In this document: in pieces, positions 1-7,209 of the stretch
How the letters are laid out: each line of letters opens with the position of its first letter
Position numbering within the stretch: position 1 is the stretch's first letter
Assembly (NCBI GenBank): GCA_024710445.1
Contig: JANJUT010000034.1
Location: 1 to 10,266, forward strand
Reading direction: 5' to 3'
From: Thiobacillus sp.
Lineage (GTDB): Bacteria > Pseudomonadota > Gammaproteobacteria > Burkholderiales > Thiobacillaceae
DNA length: 10,266 nucleotides
Notes under the pieces: model-generated
The model's input: the letters and a program-made list of their open reading frames with translations, nothing else
Told to the model about the DNA's origin: nothing
The model's database searches: none
Program-made: the position numbers and the translations under genes

Positions 1-67
1 GCGGGGTAATCGGGTGCTCTGATGGGCCTTGCTTGCGCGGCAGACTTGCACACGCTAGAGTCAGGCC

Positions 68-418
68 ATGCGACGTTTACGCGTATTCTTCTTTCTGCTG
101 CTTTCCCTCGGGGTGCCCCTTCAGGGATACGCGCACGTTGCGCTGCCTGAATTGTATTGCCCGATGGAACGGATGGCCCTGGCCGGCATGGAAGTGGATG
201 CGGTGCATGATTGCTGTGTTGATGCGGAAAAGGCCACAGAAACCGGGAAAACCTGCAAATCCGGTCAGTCCTGCCAGTCCGCAGGCCAGTTCTTTCCGGT
301 TTCGTGGCTTGAGGTCCTGCCCCGGAATCCGGCTTCAAGTGCCCGCTTTCCCCATCTGGCGGATGTAAACATTTCCTTTGACCCTGCCGCCGCCTGGCGG
401 CCTCCCGCCCAACTCTGA
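68..418 (+). CDS. Small secreted Cys/Met-rich protein heading the copper-efflux operon
   Basis: A 116-residue protein. Residues 1-22 form a signal peptide (MRRLR, then a Phe/Leu-rich core, then GYA), so it should act in the periplasm. The mature part has five Cys (31, 49, 50, 63, 69) in the pattern CPMERM ... DCC ... GKTCKSGQSC, plus Met 33, 36, 41 and His 23, 48. These are plausible soft-metal ligands, or disulfides. The C-terminus ends in a WRPP segment. Small proteins of this style (CzcI-like or simply 'hypothetical') are often the first gene of heavy-metal RND operons. The role here, metal binding or modulation of the pump, is inferred from position and composition. An in-frame TAG at 56-58 makes ATG 68 the first possible start; the ribosome site before it is weak. 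The gene lies 110 bp before the outer-membrane channel gene on the same strand. I am sure it is a gene from signal peptide and context, and unsure of its function. Confidence 0.7.
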   Translation: MRRLRVFFFLLLSLGVPLQGYAHVALPELYCPMERMALAGMEVDAVHDCCVDAEKATETGKTCKSGQSCQSAGQFFPVSWLEVLPRNPASSARFPHLADVNISFDPAAAWRPPAQL

Positions 419-440
419 TGTTTCGTACCGAGTGCTGCGT

Positions 441-462
441 AGCGTCCGACTGATTGGACGCT
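441..462 (+). other. Intercistronic hairpin
   Basis: A perfect 7-bp inverted repeat (agcgtcc at 441-447, ggacgct at 456-462) extends inward by a G-T and an A-T pair, giving a 9-bp stem with a CTGA tetraloop at 450-453. It lies between the small Cys/Met-rich gene and the channel gene. No T-run follows, so it is not a classic terminator. It could be an mRNA stability element or partial attenuator that lowers expression of the pump genes relative to the first gene, or a DNA dyad bound by a regulator. The structure is seen; the role is inferred. Confidence 0.45.
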
Positions 463-515
463 CGCGGCTTCCGGCGCCTAGAGCCATGCAGGCTTGTCTG
501 GTGGCGCCATCGTGC

Positions 516-521
516 AAGGAG
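516..521 (+). promoter_or_regulatory. Ribosome binding site that fixes the cusC-like start
   Basis: AAGGAG lies 7 bases before ATG 529. An alternative start at ATG 580 would give a shorter, more conventional signal peptide (MAVLLVLATLAG), but nothing like a ribosome site precedes it. This supports the 529 start and hence a signal peptide with a long Arg-rich N-terminal extension. Confidence 0.7.
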
Positions 522-528
522 TTGAAGC

Positions 529-1833
529 ATGCGTATTCCTGAATGGGCTGTCCGTCAGTGTCGGCCCCCTTATTGCCGCATGGCTGTACTGCTGGTGCTG
601 GCCACTTTGGCGGGCCCGGCGTTTGCCGAGTCCCTTTCCTTCGATCGTGCATTGGCGCTGGCACTACGCGAAACGCCCATGCTTCGTGCGGAGGCTTTCC
701 AGGTTGATGCGGCGCGCCAGGCAGCCATCCCGTCTGGCGAATTGCCCGATCCAAAACTGGCTTTGGGGCTTGATAACGTGCCCATCGAAGGAGCAAACCG
801 TTTCAGTCTGGGTAGCGAACCGATGACCATGCAGCGCATCGGTGTCATGCAGGAATTCCCCAATATGGCCAAGCGCAGTGCGCGTGTGGAGGCTGCGCGC
901 GGTCGGGTTGCGCTGGGCGAAGCGCAGACGCAGATCACGCGGCTCAGCGTGCTGCGGGAAACCGCCGTGGCCTGGATTGCGCGCGATGCCGTCGAGCGCC
1001 AGCTTGCCCGCATCGATGAACTGGACAGCGAAAACCGCCTGTTCGATGCGGCAGTTCGGGCGCGCATTGCCGGCGGCAAGGGCAGTGCGCTGGACGCCGT
1101 GGCATCGCGCCAGGAAGCCGCGATGATCGATGTCCGCCGGGACGAGCTTGCGGCACGCCGCCAGCAAGCCATTGCCGCGCTCAAACGCTGGGTGGGCCCG
1201 CGTGCAGAAGCGCCATTAAGCGGTACGGCGCCCGACTGGCCGATTGCCCGTGACATGCTCGAACACGCACTGCATGGTCATCCGGAACTGGCGATATTCA
1301 ACGCCAGGGGGCGCGTGATGGATGCGGAGGTGGCCGAGGCCCGTGCCGACAGGAAGCCGGACTGGGCGCTGGAGATGGCTTACTCGAAACGCGGCGCGCA
1401 GTTCGGCGACATGGCCATGGTGCAGGTGAGTTTTGACCTGCCGGTATTTGCAGCCTCACGGCAGGACCCCAGGATCGCCGCCAGGATCGCCGAACGCGAA
1501 GGGCTGGATGCCGAGCGCGAAACGGTGCTGCGTGAGCACGCAGCTATGCTGGAAGCCGATTTTGCCGAGTATCAGCGGCTCGATCGGGCCGTTAAACGAC
1601 AGCGCGATGTGCTGCTGCCGCTGGCCGCTGAGAAAGTGGATCTGGCCATGGCGGGCTGGCGCGGCGGCAAGGGTGAGCTCGTCGATCTGGTGATGGCGCG
1701 ACGCGAACGTATCGATGCTGAACTGATGATCATCGCGCTCGAAGGTGAGCGTCGGCAGATGGCTGCGCGCCTGCGTTATGCCTATAGCGAATCCGCCGGT
1801 AATGAACCCGCTGCGACAGGAGAAAAACAATGA
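529..1833 (+). CDS. cusC: Outer-membrane channel of the Cu/Ag RND efflux pump (CusC/CzcC, TolC family)
   Basis: A 434-residue outer-membrane efflux protein, the trimeric exit duct that carries metal from the inner-membrane pump and adaptor across the outer membrane. The signal peptide spans about residues 1-33, with an Arg-containing N-region of 17 residues, a hydrophobic core and an AFA|E cleavage site. There is no lipobox Cys after the core, unlike E. coli CusC, which is a lipoprotein. The mature part shows the two repeats of the family (about 37-215 and 243-420): long Ala/Arg/Glu-rich helices ending in segments such as RIGVMQEFP and VQVSFDLPVF that match membrane beta strands. The length is close to CzcC (about 420) and CusC (about 460). 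The stop overlaps the cusB start as ATGA (1830-1833). The family is certain. The cusC name rests on the neighbouring CusB and CusA, since the channel itself resembles CzcC as much as CusC. Confidence 0.93.
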   Translation: MRIPEWAVRQCRPPYCRMAVLLVLATLAGPAFAESLSFDRALALALRETPMLRAEAFQVDAARQAAIPSGELPDPKLALGLDNVPIEGANRFSLGSEPMTMQRIGVMQEFPNMAKRSARVEAARGRVALGEAQTQITRLSVLRETAVAWIARDAVERQLARIDELDSENRLFDAAVRARIAGGKGSALDAVASRQEAAMIDVRRDELAARRQQAIAALKRWVGPRAEAPLSGTAPDWPIARDMLEHALHGHPELAIFNARGRVMDAEVAEARADRKPDWALEMAYSKRGAQFGDMAMVQVSFDLPVFAASRQDPRIAARIAEREGLDAERETVLREHAAMLEADFAEYQRLDRAVKRQRDVLLPLAAEKVDLAMAGWRGGKGELVDLVMARRERIDAELMIIALEGERRQMAARLRYAYSESAGNEPAATGEKQ

Positions 1834-3320
1834 GCCGTCAAACGATTAAGAAAATAGTACTGGGTCTTTTCGCTGTAATGACGCTGCTCGCCGTTGGCGT
1901 GGCGGCCGGCCTGTGGTGGGAACGAAACCATGTGCCAGATGCTGAGATGGGCAGGTCATCCGGCGCTGAAAAAACCGGCCGTACCGTGCTGTATTGGTAT
2001 GACCCGATGGTGCCCACGCAAAAGTTCGATAAGCCCGGCAAGTCGCCTTTCATGGACATGGAACTGGTGCCGAAATATGCCGACGACGGCGGCGATGCCG
2101 CGACCGTGAAAATTGATCCGGGCGTGGCCCAGAATCTGGGCGTGCGTCTGGCTACCGTCACGCGTGCCACGCTGGATACGGATGTCATGGCAACCGGTAT
2201 CGTCGGGTTCAACGAGCGCGAGATTGCCATCGTGCAGGCGCGTACCGGCGGGTTCGTGGAACGCGTGGCCAGTCTTGCTCCGAACGATGTCATTCAATCC
2301 GGCTCTTTCATCGCCGAACTGCTGGTGCCGGAATGGGCCGCGCTGCAGGAGGAATATATGGCGCTCAGGGCGCTGGGCGATGCCTCACTGGAAAGCGCGG
2401 CCCGTAACCGGATGCGGCTGGGCGGTATGCCCGAAAGCCTGATTCGCGACGTGGCCAGAACCGGCAAGATCCGGAACCGTATCTCGATCACCGCCCCGCG
2501 CGGCGGCGTGATCCAGGCCCTCGAGGTACGCCCCGGCATGACCTTGATGGCGGGCCAGACGCTGGCGCGCATCAACGGCATCGGCACGGTGTGGCTCGAT
2601 GTCGCGGTGCCGGAAGCGCAGGCCGGCTCGGTGCGGGTGGGGCAGGCAGTCGAGGTCGTCTTCGCCGCGTTTCCGGGCCAGCCGGTGCAGGGCCGTGTGA
2701 CCGCCTTGCTGCCTGTGCTGAACGATGACGCGCGTGCACTGCGGGTGCGGGTTGAACTGCCCAACAGGAATGGTCAGTTGCGACCGGGCTTGTCCGCACA
2801 GGTCAGCCTCAAGGGCAGTGGCGGCGCATCGGCGCTGCGTGTGCCGACCGAAGCCGTGATTCGCACCGGCCGCCGAGCGCTTGTCATCGTGGCTGAAGCA
2901 GAAGGGCGTTATCGTCCGGCCGAGGTCACCCTGGGTGCGGAATCCGGCAACAGCACCGTCATTGTGTCCGGACTGGATGAAGGCCAGACCATTGTCGCCA
3001 GCGGTCAATTCCTGATTGATTCAGAAGCGAGCCTGCAGGGAATTGTCGCGCATGCGGCCGACCCGGCCACAGCCATGCCCGTACCGCTTGCGTTGCACGA
3101 GGCGGATGCCGTGATCGATGAAGTGTCCGATGGCTATGTCACGCTGTCGCATGGTCCTTTCAAGACGCTGTCGATGCCGGGCATGACCATGGAGTTTCCG
3201 CTGTCCAGTCCTAAAGTTGCCAAGGGGCTGAAGGCAGGCGACCGGGTGCGAGTCGGTGTGCGTGAAACGGATGAAGGCCTGCTGGTTGAGAAACTCGACA
3301 AGACCGGGGGCGCGAAGTGA
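1830..3320 (+). CDS. cusB: Periplasmic adaptor CusB with fused CusF-like copper-binding domain
   Basis: A 496-residue membrane fusion protein that joins the CusA pump to the outer-membrane channel and hands Cu(I)/Ag(I) to the pump. Residues 8-30 are a membrane anchor. Residues 53-83 are the metal-binding N-terminus (YWYDPMVP ... [16 protein letters not shown]). Met60, Met75 and Met77 have the spacing of the E. coli CusB metal ligands Met49, Met64 and Met66. Residues about 95-400 hold the adaptor barrel, lipoyl-like halves and a short helical hairpin (about 160-210). Residues about 423-490 are a CusF-like domain: His441, Met452 and Met454 match CusF His36, Met47 and Met49, but the position of CusF Trp44 is Met449. 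A fused domain may explain why no separate cusF is present. Start ATG 1830 follows AGGAG at 1818-1822 and overlaps the cusC stop. The stop overlaps the GTG start of cusA. SilB-like adaptors share this fused layout. Confidence 0.95.
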   Translation: MSRQTIKKIVLGLFAVMTLLAVGVAAGLWWERNHVPDAEMGRSSGAEKTGRTVLYWYDPMVPTQKFDKPGKSPFMDMELVPKYADDGGDAATVKIDPGVAQNLGVRLATVTRATLDTDVMATGIVGFNEREIAIVQARTGGFVERVASLAPNDVIQSGSFIAELLVPEWAALQEEYMALRALGDASLESAARNRMRLGGMPESLIRDVARTGKIRNRISITAPRGGVIQALEVRPGMTLMAGQTLARINGIGTVWLDVAVPEAQAGSVRVGQAVEVVFAAFPGQPVQGRVTALLPVLNDDARALRVRVELPNRNGQLRPGLSAQVSLKGSGGASALRVPTEAVIRTGRRALVIVAEAEGRYRPAEVTLGAESGNSTVIVSGLDEGQTIVASGQFLIDSEASLQGIVAHAADPATAMPVPLALHEADAVIDEVSDGYVTLSHGPFKTLSMPGMTMEFPLSSPKVAKGLKAGDRVRVGVRETDEGLLVEKLDKTGGAK

Positions 3321-6300
3321 TCGCGCGCCTGATTCACTGGTCGGTCGCCAACCGGTTTCTGGTGTTGCTGGCGACACTGTTCACCGTGGCCTGGGGCATC
3401 TGGGCGGTGAAGACCACGCCCATCGATGCGCTGCCCGATCTGTCCGACGTGCAGGTCATCATTCGAACGCCTTATCCAGGACAGGCGCCGCAGATCGTTG
3501 AAAACCAGGTCACCTATCCGCTCGCCACCACCATGCTGTCGGTGCCGGGCGCGAAGACAGTACGCGGGTTTTCCTTTTTCGGCGACAGCTTTGTCTATGT
3601 CATTTTCGAGGACGGCACTGATTTGTATTGGGCACGTTCGCGGGTGCTGGAATATCTCAGCCAGGTACAGGCACGTCTACCCGCAGCGGCCAAGCCGGCG
3701 CTGGGTCCGGATGCCACCGGGGTGGGCTGGATTTATCAGTACGCGCTGGTCGACCGCACCGGCAGGCATGACCTGGCGCAGTTGCGCACGCTGCAGGACT
3801 GGTTCCTGAAATATGAGCTGAAAACCCTGCCCAACGTGGCCGAGGTCTCCACTGTCGGCGGCATGGTCAAACAGTATCAGGTGGTGCTCGATCCGGTGAA
3901 ACTCGCCAGCTTCGGCATCACGCATGACGAGGTGATCAAGGCGATCCGCTCGGCCAACCAGGAAACCGGCGGCGCGGTGCTGGAACTGGCCGAAACCGAG
4001 TTCATGGTGCGCGCCAGCGGTTATCTCAAAAACATTGCCGACTTCCGTGACATTCCGCTGCGGCTGGTTGGGACGACACCGGTCAGCCTGGGCGACGTGG
4101 CGCATATCCAGATCGGCCCCGAGATGCGGCGCGGCATTGCCGAACTCGACGGCGAGGGCGAGGCTGTCGGCGGCATTGTGGTGTTGCGTTCGGGCAAGAA
4201 CGCGCGTGAGACCATTGAGGCGGTCAAGGCCAAACTCGACACGCTCAAGCCCAGCCTGCCGCCTGGCGTGGAAATCGTGCCGACCTACGATCGCAGCAAG
4301 CTGATCGACCGCGCGATCGACAACCTGACCAGCAAGCTGATCGAGGAATTCATCGTGGTGGCGCTGGTGTGCGCGGTGTTCCTGTGGCATCTGCGCTCAT
4401 CGCTGGTGGCGATTGTCTCGCTACCGCTGGGCGTGCTGATCGCCTTCATCATCATGCGTCAGCAGGGGGTCAACGCCAACATCATGTCGCTGGGCGGCAT
4501 TGCCATTGCCATCGGCGCCATGGTCGATGCGGCGGTGGTGATGATCGAAAACGCGCACAAGAAAATCGAGCTGTGGAATCACGCGCATCCCGGCGAAACC
4601 CTGGCAGGCGGGACGCGCTGGCAGGTGATCACCGATGCGGCCTGCGAGGTTGGCCCGGCGCTGTTTTTTTCGCTGCTGATCATCACGCTGTCCTTCATCC
4701 CGGTATTCACGCTGGAAGCGCAGGAAGGGCGCCTGTTCGGTCCGCTGGCCTTTACCAAGACCTATGCCATGGCGGCTGCCGCGGGGCTGTCGGTCACGCT
4801 GATTCCAGTGTTGATGGGCTACTGGATTCGCGGCAGGATTCCAGACGAGAGCAAGAATCCGCTCAACCGCGGGCTGATCCGCATCTACCAGCCGCTGCTC
4901 GATGCCGTGCTCAAATTTCCCAAGCTCACGATGCTTGCCGCTGCGCTGATTTTCCTCACCGCGTTGTGGCCCGCCAGTCGCCTGGGCGGCGAATTCCTGC
5001 CGCCGCTGGACGAAGGCGATCTGCTCTACATGCCATCGGCTTTGCCGGGATTGTCGGCGCAAAAGGCCGCCGAACTTTTGCAACAGACCAACCGGCTGAT
5101 CAAGAGCGTGCCTGAAGTAGCCAGTGTGCACGGCAAGGCTGGACGCGCCGAAACCGCCACCGATCCGGCGCCGCTGGAAATGTTCGAGACCATCATCCAG
5201 TTCAAGCCGCGCGATCAATGGCGGCCGGGCATGACACCGGACAAGCTGGTCGAGGAACTGGATGCCGCAGTCAAGGTGCCGGGGCTCGCCAACATCTGGA
5301 TTCCGCCGATCCGCAACCGCATCGACATGCTCGCCACCGGCATCAAGAGCCCGGTCGGGGTCAAGGTCGCCGGCAGCAACCTGGCCGATATCGACCGCAT
5401 CGCGCAGGAGGTCGAACGCATCGCCAAAACCGTGCCCGGCGTGTCGTCGGCGCTGGCCGAGCGGCTCACCGGCGGGCGCTACATCGATGTCGACATCAAT
5501 CGAGTCACCGCGGCGCGCTACGGCATGAACATCGGCGACGTGCAATCGGCGGTGGCCAACCTCATCGGCGGCGAAAACATCGGCGAAACGGTCGAAGGCC
5601 TGGCGCGTTATCCGATCAACGTGCGCTATCCGCGCGAATGGCGCGACACGCCAGCCAGGCTCGCCGCATTGCCCATCCTCACGCCCAATGGCAGCCAGAT
5701 CACGCTCGGCACGGTGGCGACCGTCAGGATCACCGACGGCCCGCCCATGCTGAAAAGCGAGAATGCGCGCCCTTCGGGCTGGGTCTATGTCGACGTGCGT
5801 GGGCGTGATCTCGCGTCCACCGTGGCCGATCTGCAGGCGGCCGTGTCCGCACAGGTCAAACTCGAACCCGGCATGAGCCTGGCTTATTCCGGACAGTTCG
5901 AGTTCATGGAGCGCGCCAACAAGCGGCTCAAGCTGGTCGTGCCCGCCACGCTGCTGATCATCTTCGTGCTGCTCTATCTCACCTTCAGCCGCTTTGACGA
6001 AGCCGTTCTGATTATGGCGACGCTGCCGTTCGCGCTGACCGGCGGCATCTGGTTTCTCTACGCCATGGACTATCAGCTGTCGATCGCCACCGGCGTCGGC
6101 TTCATCGCGCTGGCCGGCGTATCGGCCGAGTTCGGCGTCATCATGCTGCTGTACCTGAAAAACGCCTGGAACGCGAAACAGGAAGCCGGTAAAACCGGCG
6201 AGGGCGACCTCGTCGACGCCATCCGCGAAGGGGCGGTGCAGCGCGTGCGCCCCAAGGCGATGACCGTCGCCGTCATTGTCGCCGGCCTGCTGCCCATCCT

Positions 6301-6475
6301 GCTTGGCAGCGGCACCGGCAGCGAGGTGATGAGCCGTATCGCCGCGCCCATGGTTGGCGGCATGCTGAGCGCGCCGCTGCTGTCGCTGTTTGTCGTGCCG
6401 GCAGCCTACCGGCTGATGCGTCGCCGCGGGCAGGCAGCGCCTGGCCCAGTGCTGTCTCAGGTCGAAGCGGTTTAA
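3317..6475 (+). CDS. cusA: Copper/silver-exporting RND pump CusA
   Basis: A 1052-residue inner-membrane proton/metal antiporter of the heavy-metal RND family, Cu(I)/Ag(I) branch. It resembles E. coli CusA along its whole length. TM1 is at 14-32, TM2-6 at about 341-501, TM7 at about 535-552, TM8-12 at about 873-1031, with two large periplasmic loops between. The three-Met metal site is complete: Met572, Met622 and Met671 match E. coli 573, 623 and 672. Proton-relay residues are present: Asp404 and Glu411 in [13 protein letters not shown], and Lys980 in [10 protein letters not shown]. The transmembrane Met relay is also kept (Met390/1005, 402/485, 409/500). The periplasmic pair Met271-Met755 of E. 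coli is not: Met270 remains, but the partner is Asn754. The start is GTG 3317 within GTGA, overlapping the cusB stop, with a weak G-rich ribosome site at 3306-3310, so translation is probably coupled to cusB. It is the last gene of the efflux operon. Confidence 0.97.
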   Translation: MIARLIHWSVANRFLVLLATLFTVAWGIWAVKTTPIDALPDLSDVQVIIRTPYPGQAPQIVENQVTYPLATTMLSVPGAKTVRGFSFFGDSFVYVIFEDGTDLYWARSRVLEYLSQVQARLPAAAKPALGPDATGVGWIYQYALVDRTGRHDLAQLRTLQDWFLKYELKTLPNVAEVSTVGGMVKQYQVVLDPVKLASFGITHDEVIKAIRSANQETGGAVLELAETEFMVRASGYLKNIADFRDIPLRLVGTTPVSLGDVAHIQIGPEMRRGIAELDGEGEAVGGIVVLRSGKNARETIEAVKAKLDTLKPSLPPGVEIVPTYDRSKLIDRAIDNLTSKLIEEFIVVALVCAVFLWHLRSSLVAIVSLPLGVLIAFIIMRQQGVNANIMSLGGIAIAIGAMVDAAVVMIENAHKKIELWNHAHPGETLAGGTRWQVITDAACEVGPALFFSLLIITLSFIPVFTLEAQEGRLFGPLAFTKTYAMAAAAGLSVTLIPVLMGYWIRGRIPDESKNPLNRGLIRIYQPLLDAVLKFPKLTMLAAALIFLTALWPASRLGGEFLPPLDEGDLLYMPSALPGLSAQKAAELLQQTNRLIKSVPEVASVHGKAGRAETATDPAPLEMFETIIQFKPRDQWRPGMTPDKLVEELDAAVKVPGLANIWIPPIRNRIDMLATGIKSPVGVKVAGSNLADIDRIAQEVERIAKTVPGVSSALAERLTGGRYIDVDINRVTAARYGMNIGDVQSAVANLIGGENIGETVEGLARYPINVRYPREWRDTPARLAALPILTPNGSQITLGTVATVRITDGPPMLKSENARPSGWVYVDVRGRDLASTVADLQAAVSAQVKLEPGMSLAYSGQFEFMERANKRLKLVVPATLLIIFVLLYLTFSRFDEAVLIMATLPFALTGGIWFLYAMDYQLSIATGVGFIALAGVSAEFGVIMLLYLKNAWNAKQEAGKTGEGDLVDAIREGAVQRVRPKAMTVAVIVAGLLPILLGSGTGSEVMSRIAAPMVGGMLSAPLLSLFVVPAAYRLMRRRGQAAPGPVLSQVEAV

Positions 6476-6490
6476 GACGCTTGCATCGCG

Positions 6491-6532
6491 TATCGCCAGG
6501 CAGAGGTTCCCCGCAGGGGAGGCTTGGCGGTA
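6491..6532 (+). terminator. Hairpin after cusA, possible terminator
   Basis: An 11-pair stem (6491-6501 with 6522-6532, two of them G-U) encloses a second stem of five pairs plus a G-U (tcccc at 6508-6512, gggga at 6516-6520, loop gca). It begins 15 bases after the cusA stop. The T-rich stretch that follows is imperfect (tccttgcgtttt, 6533-6544). It may end or weaken the efflux transcript, or protect the cusA mRNA 3' end. It ends 22 bases before the next gene, so read-through into that gene is possible. Confidence 0.4.
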
Positions 6533-6554
6533 TCCTTGCGTTTTGCCTTAAGCG

Positions 6555-6872
6555 ATGACGAACATGAAAAAAGCTGCCGACCTCAATGCACTGATCGATC
6601 TTGTCCATGAAGCCGTCTACGAAGTCGACGAACTGCGCGCCTGCCTGGAACACGACGACGACGAAGCCGCCACCTATACGCCGTATCTCGATCCGCTGGA
6701 CAGCATGCTGCGCGAACTGCACGAATCGATGACATCGGGTAAATATGCAGGTGTTGGAACGGGCGAGGATCTGGCCTTCATGCCCCTGTTCAAGAAGCAC
6801 GAGCGCAGCATCCCGTTTCGCGAACTGTTGCGCACGATCAATGCGACGCACCGCGAAGGGTATGAGGCCTGA
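6555..6872 (+). CDS. Small acidic protein of unknown function
   Basis: A 105-residue protein that I do not recognise. It has no signal peptide and no membrane segment, so it is probably cytoplasmic. It is mostly helical: helix about 6-33 with the acidic run EHDDDEAA at 32-39, a Tyr/Pro turn (YTPYLDPLD, 41-49), a helix at about 49-60, a Gly-rich turn (KYAGVGTGED, 63-72), and a basic/acidic tail (FKKHERSIPFRELLRTINATHREGYEA). It has a single Cys (30) and no metal or nucleotide motif. The start could be ATG 6555 or ATG 6564; neither has a strong ribosome site, and 6555 keeps the longer form. It lies 79 bp after cusA and is followed 8 bp after its stop by a strong terminator, which supports a real gene. 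A link to copper resistance is not shown by anything except position. Confidence 0.65.
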   Translation: MTNMKKAADLNALIDLVHEAVYEVDELRACLEHDDDEAATYTPYLDPLDSMLRELHESMTSGKYAGVGTGEDLAFMPLFKKHERSIPFRELLRTINATHREGYEA

Positions 6873-6880
6873 GAGGCAAT

Positions 6881-6910
6881 GAAAAAAGCGCCGGCAACCG
6901 GCGTTTTTTC
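6881..6910 (+). terminator. Rho-independent terminator
   Basis: A 6-bp perfect GC stem (cgccgg 6889-6894, loop caa, ccggcg 6898-6903) is flanked by six A (6882-6887) and followed by six T (6904-6909). It starts 8 bases after the stop of the small acidic protein gene and ends that transcript. The A-run on the left means it can also work on the minus strand, stopping leftward transcripts from the dioxygenase side before they run antisense into the efflux operon. Confidence 0.9.
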
Positions 6911-6922
6911 TGGTCGGACGGT

Positions 6923-7054
6923 TCAGTCCAATCGGCGGCGTGCGGCAAAACCAACCCGCCCCAGTCCGGATAGCATCATGGTGTAGCTGTCGGCTTCAGG
7001 AACGGTTGCCACCAAACTACTCGATTGATCATCGAGGCGCCATGAGCGAATCGT
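6923..7054 (-). pseudogene. Relic of the 3' end of a PEP-CTERM (exosortase target) protein gene
   Basis: Read on the minus strand, an open stretch of 43 codons runs from an upstream in-frame stop (7055-7057) to TGA (6923-6925). Its last 26 codons read as a PEP-CTERM sorting signal: VPEADSYTMM, then LSGLGRVGF, then AARRRLD, at 6926-7003. PEP-CTERM tails (PEP-like motif, hydrophobic span, basic tail at the extreme C-terminus) direct secreted proteins to exosortase. Here the signal has no protein in front of it: there is no signal peptide, no ATG before the motif and no ribosome site. The third residue of the PEP motif is Ala, which also occurs in functional family members. An Arg interrupts the hydrophobic span where Leu is usual. 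I read it as the remnant of a deleted or disrupted gene. The motif is seen; the decay is inferred. Confidence 0.72.
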
Positions 7055-7066
7055 TCACGAGGAGAT

Positions 7067-7092
7067 GCCCTGCCTGTCACTACAGGCAGGGC
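7067..7092. repeat. Perfect 10-bp inverted repeat
   Basis: gccctgcctg at 7067-7076 and caggcagggc at 7083-7092 are exact reverse complements around a 6-base loop (tcacta). There is no T-run on either side, so it is not a standard terminator. It sits just upstream (in minus-strand terms) of the PEP-CTERM relic, where the body of that gene would be expected. It may be a REP-like element or a scar of rearrangement. The function is unknown. Confidence 0.6.
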
Positions 7093-7131
7093 GAGATGGA
7101 TTGATCCCGCTTTCACTGTCTGAACCTGACA

Positions 7132-7189
7132 CCTGAACGAAGTCAATTGACAGGCGCTGGATTGACTTCGCCCGGTGTGGCGGTTCAGG
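7132..7189 (-). terminator. Compound inverted repeat after the dioxygenase gene, possible terminator
   Basis: Inner arms cgaagtcaat (7138-7147) and attgacttcg (7161-7170) pair perfectly over 10 bp with a 13-base loop. Outer arms cctgaa (7132-7137) and ttcagg (7184-7189) also pair, separated on the right side by a 13-base bulge. A second ctgaac copy at 7120-7125 offers an alternative fold. The structure begins 20 bases downstream of the dioxygenase stop on the minus strand, so 3'-end formation or mRNA protection is plausible. No U-run follows it in that direction, which counts against a classic intrinsic terminator. Confidence 0.4.
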
Positions 7190-7209
7190 ATTGTTGCGGT
7201 GGAATTTGG

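Noticed and set aside
29-61. Possible sigma-70 promoter for the first gene (ttgcgc at 33-38, tagagt at 56-61)
   Set aside because: The -10-like box lies only 6 bases before ATG 68, leaving no leader, and both boxes are poor matches. The true promoter is probably upstream of the window.
335-796. Minus-strand open frame of 153 codons across the start of the efflux operon
   Set aside because: It overlaps two well-supported plus-strand genes, has an Arg/Pro/Gly-rich composition typical of antisense frames in GC-rich DNA, and shows no recognisable domain.
4421-5545. Long minus-strand open frame of 374 codons inside cusA
   Set aside because: cusA is full length and conserved along this stretch; the antisense product is His/Arg/Gln-rich without domain features. 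It is a shadow of cusA codon bias.
7042-7104. A 20-codon open frame on the plus strand containing CPACH, a c-type heme-like motif
   Set aside because: It is too short, has only a weak ribosome site, has no signal peptide, and its motif is produced by the arm of the inverted repeat at 7067-7092. It also overlaps the PEP-CTERM relic on the other strand. Most likely chance.
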